Of a DNA stretch of 64,000 nucleotides, positions 56,501 to 64,000 are shown piece after piece. The position numbers were made by a program, and so were the translations under genes. The first letter of the stretch is position 1. Each line of letters begins with the position of its first letter. The stretch spans positions 16,415,310 through 16,479,309 of the forward strand of contig CM022673.1 of the NCBI GenBank assembly GCA_012295275.1, read 5' to 3'. Under the pieces are notes generated by a model that had not been told where the DNA came from, searched no databases, and was given only the letters and a program-made list of their open reading frames with translations. Source of the DNA: Chrysomallon squamiferum. Its lineage: Eukaryota; Mollusca; Gastropoda; Neomphalida; Peltospiridae.

Positions 56501-59500
56501 CTGTTAAATTTTTCATTTATTCTTTTCAAGTTAGTGTACACAGCGATATAATTCTTTCAGTGAAAAACATAATGTTATTTAGAAAAAGAGAAAAAAAAGA
56601 AGATAATAATGTTTAAAAATAAACAACAACAATAATCATAATCATAACCCAAAACCTTTTAATTAATATCATTTTTCAGAGACTTGGATGCACGTGTAAA
56701 TTATGAAGTTTTTGATCAGAGTCGAGGGATTCCTGTTGTTACTGTCAACAGCAATGGTCACTTGGTTACTGGTCCAATCCCTGGTAATGCTTTTGTCCAT
56801 ATCACTGCCCAGGAGGACTTTGGCATTAACCAAACTATGGTGGTGCTTGTGAAGGTATCAGTATTAATGTTTTTGTTCAATCAGTTGGAACATGAATTTA
56901 AAAAATGATTCAAGAAAAAAATATATTTTAGAAGCAGTATAGCGTGATTTTTTTCCCTGGTTAATTTATTTTTGGAGATAGATGGAACTTGCTTCTTATT
57001 GTTAAATTCATTCAGCAAACAAGGATTAATCTAATGTGTTACTCTCTTCATGATGTTTTATAACTGCATAATTGTTTTTTTAAATAATGCAAATATATTA
57101 TCCATACTATTATTTGACATTACTGTTGTGTTGAGTACTATCACATTGTAAAGCATTATATGAATAATGGTGTTAGTAATTAAAAAAAATATCTTTTGCT
57201 TCAGGTAAAAACAATATCATACATTATGCTCAATGCTGACACAGCACTGCGAACACTGGCCAGAACACTTAATCATATCCCCGTGGGAACCACTCTGCGC
57301 TTCTCTGTTAGTTACCATGATGATGTGGGAGAATCATTTTACACCACAAATATCAATTTGCATGTCCGATGCAGCAGGTATTATTTTCAAAAATGACTAC
57401 ACTAAAATAAATAAGTTAGTAACAAAGTAGTTGTCTTTGTTTTTGATTCTCATTAACTTCACAGCAGCTTTAAATGTTTGAATTAAACCTTATAGAAGTT
57501 GTATGTAAATATATTAATGTAGACAATACCTTTAAAAGTGTTATATGCAGTCAGTACATTTTGGCATAAACCTCATTCCAATGTATCTTTGATTAACTAC
57601 AGTTTGTACATTTTTATTATATATTCTTTAATATTCATTTAGTAGAGAATTACAAAGTCTATTTTATTTAGATGAGGAGTAGATCTAATAAATATCCTGC
57701 TGATAGAAAATTTGTTATTTATAGGGAAAAAATGTTGGCTAATGTCAAATAATTGTTTAAATTTCAGATATGATTTACTTCATGTTTCTAAGGGAATTGA
57801 TAACAGTTCTTTGATTGTTAGGACCATTGAACCTGGTCAAACCATTCTGAAGGTTAGTATTTATACAACAGTCACCTTTTGATGACTGAGCAAATAGTTA
57901 TAACAAGAAAGAAATTTATTGTTCTATTGGGTGACTAATATATCGGAGAATTAATATTCTGTATTTGCTTCTATAGATATTCAGATGGAATTATGTTTCT
58001 AATTTATATGTTGGCTTTACATGTATCTCTATACTGAGTTACATCAGTGTGCAAAATGTTAAATACTAATAAAGTCTGTAAGTACATTACATTTTCACCA
58101 GTTTGGTACAATGCTTGGGTATCATCTGTTTATATCAGTTCAAAATTTTGCTCTTGCTTGGCAGTGCACAAGTAAGTAATGAGGTTACAAACTGTATAAA
58201 TATTTTTCAAGCTTCTAGAAAATTAAAAACATTGATTTCCATGTGACTGATAAAATCTAAGTTGAAAGAGATTGTTTGTATCAATCAGGTTTGGGATAAG
58301 CAGAGTCCTTGGATTTCCGATTATGTGAACATACCTGTCAGTTCTGCTGTGTTTCCTCTGACCTCTCAATTCACACTGGGCTGTGTGGTCTGTTTTCACA
58401 CACCACTGGTCTCTGAGACAGGTGAGTCCTCCTTTTGTTGCCTAAATACTACTACAACAATTTCTTATATTTTGTTTTCACAGTCATATAATGAGAAAAT
58501 AATAGATTAAAACAGACTTGTAAATTCAGTAACTTGTGTTTAGCATCAAATATGTGGAAATGTTTTGTTTTTTAAAATAAATTTTCATTGTTATTATCTG
58601 CAGGTTATTCTGGTTCCTGGAAGTCAAGAAGCCCAGTTATTAACATCAATTCAAACAGTGGTATAGCTACTGCAGAAAAACTTGGTAAAACCACCATTGT
58701 GTATAATCTGTCCTCGGACATTACTACATACAAAGAGGTAAGATTTAGTCTTAGACTTCTATACTTATTCTATTATAGTTTGAAAAAGAATTTTTATGTG
58801 AGAAGGAGTAAATTAATGAAAAAGTTTATTTCATAGAAGAAAGGTGTTCAGTTTTCTTTTGTTTTTTATGTTGTTATTTTATTTAAATAATAATAATGTT
58901 GTTATTTTTTATTATGTCCTTATTTCAGGTGACTGTCCGACCTATTTCAAAAATTGCTCTTGAGTGTCCTGTCAGATATTTGACCAATGTTCTTGGAGGC
59001 AGCAATACTGTCAACTTTCCAGTGACCTTTGACACCTCACGGAATATAGCTGGTAATATTAAAATAAACAAATAAATATAAAAATATAAAAATATGTATG
59101 TTAATTTCTAAATTTGTAAGCTATTATTAATATAAAATGTAGTTCTCTTAAATGTTTTAGTCAACAAAATCTTCAAAATAATTAAATATTTATGCCATTA
59201 TTGGAGAAAAAAAAAGAATGAAAAAAAAAGAAGAAAAAAAAGAAGGATTGTAATATATATGGCTAAATATATTTCAGATAAATGTTATATTATTAATTGA
59301 TTGGTGTCCAAAGCAGAATGCCTGAAGCTAAAGTTTGTGTTCTGTGTTTGGAATGAAAGTTTTCAAATAGTAGGTCTTATTGGGCTATTGAGCACAAACA
59401 CTGATTCTGTATTGCATATATTAAATATTTATTGTTTCCAGGTGATAACTGCAGTGCTATTGTAAAACAGAAGCAGTACACACCAGATATTATTCCCTAC

Positions 59501-62167
59501 ATCTGCCGCCTTGAGTTTGTTGGTCAAGATTTACCAGATGTTAGTGCCCAGGATGTTTTCCACATTTTTGCTGTTTTTGATACAGATAGAGGTAAGAATT
59601 TTTTACATTATATATTAAATTATTATTCTCTTGGTGTAAAATAATTAATAAATGAAATCATGTATTAATCTAAAAGAAAATTTTGAATCATATTTGTGGA
59701 TTTTTAGGTTTTTTTGAACAATTTAAAATAACTAATGGATCTACATTAATTTAAAAATGAAAACAGTTAAAAAAATAAACAAAAAATCCCCTTTATATTT
59801 GAAGATTTTAAAAATCCTTTAGAAATACAAAAGAAAGGTGTGCATTAATTTAAAAATAAAAAAATATATATTTTGAATTTAAAAAACAAAATGGTGACAG
59901 TGTATTGTGTACATTATTACTGACAAATTTGTTAATCTATTTTTCACTACAGCTGAATATGTGTGTCGTGTTTCACAAGTCATCAAGAAACAGAATCTCA
60001 AAATCAGCACTTTGAACACACAAGTTCGTCTACAAGCAGCAGTGATAGCTAGGGGAGATCAGAAGGAGGTGATGTCTAATACAGTAACTGTTGACTTCTA
60101 CCCAGCTTTCTACGTTCACAATGAGGACGTCAAACTAACAACTATCTCTCCTCTTTCTTCCATAAGAGTATCAACTCTCTCTGCACTGGCAGAAAACATT
60201 GAGGTTGGTGAAAAATAACTCACAAAATTTTGTTTTCAAAACTGTAATGAATTTAAATTAAAAACTGAATGGGTGTTTGTTAGAAATAAAGATGTCTCAA
60301 TATCAAAAATATATTTGTTTAAGCTTTGGACTACTAGGTTCTGGATTTTTATCCTGGTCCTGGCTAATTGATATAAAACTGCTGTACATGTACAATTTGA
60401 GCAAATATCAGTTCTGATAATTATCTCCATTAGACAGATATGGTTGAACCTTCAGTTAGAATAAACACATTTGAATGGTTGACTGAAAATATCTTATAAT
60501 GCACAGCATATTTTCTAATAAAGAAGTAAACACTAAAATATTGGAAGAGAGATACAGTGAGAAAAAGCATAGAGAGTGACTGGAGAAAGGGTGAGAGAAC
60601 ATCAGGAAAAAAAATATATATATATATATATATATATGTGGATATATATCAGTAGTATTTAATTATATGTATTAATTAGGTCACAGTTAGTGATCCATCA
60701 ATATTACAAGCTCTGAGTCCAGAACAAGAGAGCCAATCAGGGACAGTTATATTATATCCAGTCAGATTGCTGGAATCATGGTCACTATGGGAACGTGAAA
60801 ACCTTGACCTTTGGGTTGAACTTACAGGAATACTGACTGGTCAGAAAGTGAAGGTTCCAGTGTATGTTAAACTGATCGGTGAAAAACCAACTTACGAGTG
60901 TAAGTAGTGTTTTCTTAATAACCTAATAACAATAATAACAACACTGTTATGTTCAAATAAATAAATAGTAATAATAAAGTTGAAATAAAAATAAATCTGA
61001 AATATCTGGAAACTGATAATTAGTAAAATTAACTTGGTTAAAGTATTTTCAATTTTAGATTATTTATTAAATCTTTATGTATGTGTTATACATTTTTTAA
61101 TTTAACTCATATACATGGACATGTGTATATATATAAATAAGTAAAAAACAAAAATTTGTATTTCAGTTCAGAATCAGAAGATACGTGAGATCAGTTGGGG
61201 ATTTCTCATTCGCAATTTTCTCTTCAGCTACCAATCTTGGTTTGCTACTCTCATAATTGTCCTCGTAACAGCAGCAGCTGTTCTTTTTGGTAATTTCTTT
61301 TCTTTCCCTTAAAATGTATCAAATTAATCCACTTAAATTGAATATTATATATCTTAAGCAAATAAATTTTAATTCATTTTATTAAGTTTCAAAAATGAAT
61401 GCCCTGTTATCTTGTTTTTAAATTCCTTTTTGTTTTGTGTCTAGCAATTAACCATAATATATAATGAAGTAAAAAAAAAATTCTTATTTATGGACGTTTC
61501 TGCCACATTTACAGTTCTGATGTTTTATAATTAATTGATCTTGTTTTCAGGTTACCATTTTATTTTGAAATCACGATTCCAGCCAGTGACAGGGTCTTTC
61601 TTGGCAAATAATCAAATTGTTCAATCGAGTCCTACCAGTTATTTACAAACACCAGGTATTTTACAAATAGGTTTTTTTAACATCCTTGAAAATAATATTT
61701 GGGGTTCTAGATTAAAAACAATTGTTGGTAATATATTTTTTAATTTTGATTGTAACCAATAATTTTGTTTGTGAACTAAATTTTATTTTTTATTTTTAAT
61801 AAATCATAGTAGCAAATTAGAACAAAAAATTCAAATATTTGTATTTTTATTCAATTCTGATTATTTCTGAGAGAAAAAAAGCAGTCAGAATTGATCCTTC
61901 TTGACTTGGTATATGGACTATTTCCAGTTCCAGTCCGAGCCTCCTACCTGGTGTATTTAAGACATTACTATGTGCTTTTCTGTCAGATTTCATATTACAA
62001 AATGTCTCAGTATAAATATTTTTTAAATATTTTAAAAATTTATTTCAGGTTCTCCGCCCTTTTTACTTCAGCGGACACCATCACCATCACCCCAGCTGTG
62101 GTCCGTCAGCTACAACCAGCAGGACTTTTCACCTCGCCGCAAGTCACCATATTATAAGAACTGTTGA
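40457..62167 (+). CDS. NUP210: NUP210 (gp210) nuclear pore membrane glycoprotein, 44 coding exons, about 1,909 aa
   Basis: Forty-four GT-AG exons join without a frame break into about 1,910 codons, close to the usual length of about 1,890; coordinates are in the four block entries that follow. gp210 is a type I glycoprotein of the nuclear envelope. Most of it lies in the perinuclear lumen as Ig-like/BIG2-type beta domains that form a ring round the pore, anchored by one membrane span with a short tail facing the pore. All these parts are seen: a signal peptide (LFLRLFILLVLSINEVIGA), the N-terminal KLNAPKVLLPYY block, conserved STRPEVA, VVSPGYLGFVVLP, GGPQPWIL, SLAIEWRI, VFPPLRL and VPVYAVGI-like blocks, a span at about residues 1813-1840, and a Ser-Pro tail. 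The start is uncertain: ATG 40457 or ATG 40481 (8 residues shorter) both precede the signal peptide, and the frame is open further up to 40283. Introns are mostly 200-750 bp. Confidence 0.96.
43481..43519. repeat. (AAT)n microsatellite in NUP210 intron 6
   Basis: About a dozen AAT units between NUP210 exons 6 and 7. Confidence 0.9.
45162..50199 (+). CDS. NUP210: NUP210 exons 10-20: middle lumenal domains
   Basis: Exons are 45162-45302, 45693-45845, 46212-46317, 46647-46730, 47026-47171, 47525-47636, 47889-47948, 48219-48265, 48818-48891, 49200-49299 and 50007-50199. All joins keep frame with GT-AG sites. Blocks in order are EIFFPWDPATQCKHEYKIKA, GASGEYIWSSADHSVTKVNT, VHVLPPHDMVFPPCKVEAAI, DCRSLPVNISF, LMASVTIAAYNPLKPVDPEK, VLFKGGPQPWILDSSKYFQ, FTVFCKDFGEQRITVTVGN, FVCAKPVELHLQPV and GRRFDNISSLAIEWRI. 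Each has a clear counterpart at the same place in vertebrate gp210. Exons 16-18 are very short (60, 47 and 74 nt). Confidence 0.92.
46073..46109. repeat. Alternating purine-pyrimidine tract, NUP210 intron 11
   Basis: Thirty-seven bases alternate purine and pyrimidine without a break, starting ACGCATGCATGCACGCATGC and continuing as (AC)n. The GC-containing half is unusual here. Confidence 0.9.
46560..46626. repeat. CA/ACAA microsatellite in NUP210 intron 12
   Basis: CACACA units with interruptions pass into a run of ACAA units, about 20 bp before the acceptor of NUP210 exon 13. Confidence 0.85.
50429..56854 (+). CDS. NUP210: NUP210 exons 21-33: lumenal domains with the BIG2-like region
   Basis: Exons are 50429-50535, 50797-50901, 51244-51345, 51860-51988, 52766-52893, 53118-53256, 53691-53753, 54619-54798, 55082-55162, 55443-55574, 55920-56069, 56373-56464 and 56680-56854. 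Frame is continuous. Blocks in order include GSGYFYIKDF, DLCLDIHDHPVATVHIAGVG, VQVLDIHGNKLL, TLRGVAVGHTTLTAMAKLPD, VFPPLRLDPQNITLIIGAKF, AAGGPQPQSTVEFTI, GIRIYAPLTRLQTGTKMPVY, PFSFGSAVPPLSFTWSLNSH and EDFGINQTMVVLVK. The beta-rich repeats with Gly-Thr/Ser-Thr turns are typical of bacterial-Ig-like (BIG2) folds reported in gp210. Exon 31 is preceded by duplicated copies of its own start (see findings). Confidence 0.93.
52026..52210. repeat. Triplet repeat cluster in NUP210 intron 24
   Basis: ATT units pass into a TAG run (about 52051-52078), then GCAGTAGTAG, then ACT/ATT units. Open frames read through it on the opposite strand are Asn/Leu/Ile runs and are artefacts. Confidence 0.85.
53540..53580. 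repeat. (TA)n microsatellite in NUP210 intron 26
   Basis: About 15 TA units between NUP210 exons 26 and 27. Confidence 0.9.
55296..55400. repeat. ATG/CAT/ATT triplet cluster in NUP210 intron 29
   Basis: ATGATG and TTATGA units are followed by a CATCATCA run (about 55335-55370) and then TTA units. The cluster lies between exons 29 and 30. Confidence 0.85.
57205..62167 (+). CDS. NUP210: NUP210 exons 34-44: last lumenal domains, membrane span and tail
   Basis: Exons are 57205-57377, 57768-57852, 58289-58421, 58604-58737, 58929-59052, 59442-59591, 59953-60203, 60680-60899, 61167-61289, 61551-61655 and 62049-62167 (stop TGA 62165-62167). Lumenal blocks include VGTTLRFSVSYHDDVGESFY, VWDKQSPWISDYVNIPV, SGSWKSRSPVININSNSGIA and DITTYKEVTVRPI. 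Exon 42 encodes the single span (SWFATLIIVLVTAAAVLFG), and exon 43 begins the tail with basic residues just after it. The tail, about 70 residues, ends RTPSPSPQLWSV ... FSPRRKSPYYKNC. Vertebrate gp210 tails also have Ser-Pro sites, and the rat one is phosphorylated in mitosis. Confidence 0.94.
60615..60637. repeat. (TA)n microsatellite in NUP210 intron 40
   Basis: About 11 TA units upstream of exon 41. Confidence 0.85.
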
Positions 62168-63796
62168 ATTATTTTTTTAACATTATATTTCAAATAGGCT
62201 TTAAAAAAAATAAATGATTACATGTATCAGGAGAGTTTCATAGATGAAATTTTTCTAAAGAAGATGAATAATATCATGAGAATTGCTGAATGATTTATTA
62301 GTGAAACAATGAATTTTTTAACAATGAATTTTATGACAAAAAAAAAAAAAAAAAGGCCAAAGAATAAATAAAAAAAAAAAAAAAAAAATCACTTTCATGC
62401 AACGCATAATTTTTACAAAGCTGTACATCATTTTGTTTTCAGTGTTTTCAATCTTCTGGCTACTTGTAGTTTGCTGATGTTTATTCATACTGTTTATCAT
62501 ACAGGAAATATTTAAGATTTTTAAAATATGATCTGTTAAAAAAAAAAAAACCTGTCAATGAATAAAAAAAAAAAAAAAAAAAATATAATAATAAAATTTA
62601 AAAAATTTAAAAAAGAAGAAATGAACTTCTTTTGTACTGGGTATACTTTTTATGAAGCTATTCATCAGTTTTGTTTTCACTGTAGTACAATTATATTTAC
62701 TCATACTTTTTATAATACAGGACATTTGTTTTTTTTTGTGATGTTGATGATTTTCCTTTCATTGACAATCAGTTACCTGTATTTTTAGAAGTGACTATAA
62801 TATTTACCTTCATTACCTTGAACAATATCAGCATTATACTGTTTTATTTTTTTTTAGAAGAAAAGTAACTGATGTGAGAATGAATGCTAAAAGTTGTGAT
62901 CACTCATGTTATCCACAATTTTTTTGAATTTAGTGTTGTGATGATTAACCTTTATTATTATAATAATCTATTTTTATTTTATTGTTGTCCTTTTTTTCTG
63001 AAATTTATTCGTTCATTCATTCCATCATGCAAATTAAAATCAACTGAAACTGTTGAATGTTAAAACAGTTTGTATGTGTTAATAAATTAACAGTCCTATC
63101 ACAAATAACTGTGATTTTAAGAATCTGAAAATGTGCCATTTGTATACCATGAATTTTTACACATCTTTACATTAGTAATCTTTTAATTGTCAGTGAATGG
63201 TTGCACAATCCTTAATTTTCAAATAAAAAGCTATTTGGCCAAGTTGATTTTAATCACAACTATTCATCAATTTGAAATACTCATTCATAATAACAATACT
63301 ACCAGTGATGGAGGTCTTCAAGAAGACGAATTAATTGGCCTCTAAATTGTTACCAAAAACCCTGTTTAGAAAATGTTTTCCTATTTCATCTTCAGTCACA
63401 TCCATATCATTTCCTTTCTTTAACTGGCATTCATAATTTTAATTTCATTTAACATGCCTTTGTTTCAACTGTATTTTCATCATGTCAGTGTTTAGTTCTG
63501 TCATATTTGTTTCATTTATTTATTGTCTAATAATTGTTTTTGTCTTTCATATGCATTCATTCTGATTACTGATTTAATAACAGATATATGTGAATTTATT
63601 TACCTCAGAATTTGTTTGCTTTATGTATTATAGTAAAATGTACTGGTGTTTAATCTTCCAGATGACCAGAATTATTCAAACCAACATAAATTTTAGTTAT
63701 TCCTCTTCAAGATCTCACATAAATGTACATATATAGGAGGTTTAGGTTACAGGAATATATACAATACATATATAATCTATATCTATATCTATACAC

Positions 63797-63839
<43 letters not shown>

Positions 63840-64000
63840 AAATTTACTGTGTATTACCTGTTTTAGGCTTTCTTTTTTTTTTTTTACTCTTTCTTGGTGC
63901 TCTTCAATATCTCACATAATAATTTTTAATTAACATTTGTCTCAACTTTCTCAACTTTAGAAAGTAACTAAAATATTTTAATCAGTTTAGTTAATGTCAT
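62168..64000. other. NUP210 3' UTR and flank
   Basis: No further exon is recognised. Poly-A runs lie at about 62338-62354, 62371-62388 and 62565-62582. AATAAA words occur near 62211 and at 63222-63227, so the cleavage site is uncertain. A TA/TG microsatellite at about 63786-63838 lies near the right edge. The 76-aa open frame at 62558-62788 starts in a poly-A run and is not convincing. Confidence 0.55.
63786..63838. repeat. (TA)n-(TG)n microsatellite
   Basis: A pure TA run passes into a TG run of about 11 units, downstream of NUP210. Confidence 0.93.

Overview
The window looks like nuclear DNA from an invertebrate animal. It is strongly A+T-rich, full of microsatellites, and carries five conserved metazoan genes. 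Four of them are split by short GT-AG introns. The forms of STAC, FOXN1/4, CRK and NUP210, the intron density and the repeats suggest a protostome, perhaps a lophotrochozoan such as a mollusc. That placement is inference; no clade-specific marker was seen. Gene models below were made by hand from splice sites, reading-frame continuity and family resemblance.

Layout, left to right. (1) 1-2250, + strand: the last three coding exons of a STAC-type adaptor (two SH3 regions), whose 5' part lies off the left edge. (2) 2251-14120: about 12 kb with no convincing gene, made of TTA/TCA tracts, degenerate tandem repeats and probable 3' UTRs of the convergent STAC and FOXN4 genes. (3) 14121-22285, - strand: a complete six-exon FOXN1/4 forkhead factor (500 aa), with a compact candidate promoter (CRE and CCAAT boxes) to about 22740. 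(4) 26308-27963, - strand: a single-coding-exon, 551-aa nuclear-type protein with two atypical C2HC fingers, which I do not recognise. (5) 30364-34720, + strand: a complete eight-exon CRK adaptor (SH2-SH3-SH3, 266 aa), head-to-head with the zinc-finger gene. (6) 34721-40456: 3' UTR and intergenic DNA with degenerate repeats. (7) 40457-62167, + strand: a complete 44-exon NUP210/gp210 nuclear pore membrane glycoprotein (about 1,909 aa) ending in one membrane span and a short Ser-Pro-rich tail. (8) 62168-64000: its 3' flank.

The genes do not form one pathway. STAC and CRK are SH3 adaptors, FOXN1/4 and the finger protein are probably nuclear regulators, and NUP210 is a nuclear envelope structural protein. 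I found no tRNA, rRNA, CRISPR array, transposase or reverse transcriptase. I see no clear novel system. The best leads are splicing oddities in NUP210 (a 6-nt candidate microexon in a duplicated exon start, and an in-frame terminating candidate exon), a conserved YxxP switch motif in CRK, an alternative FOXN4 C terminus, and several undescribed tandem repeats.
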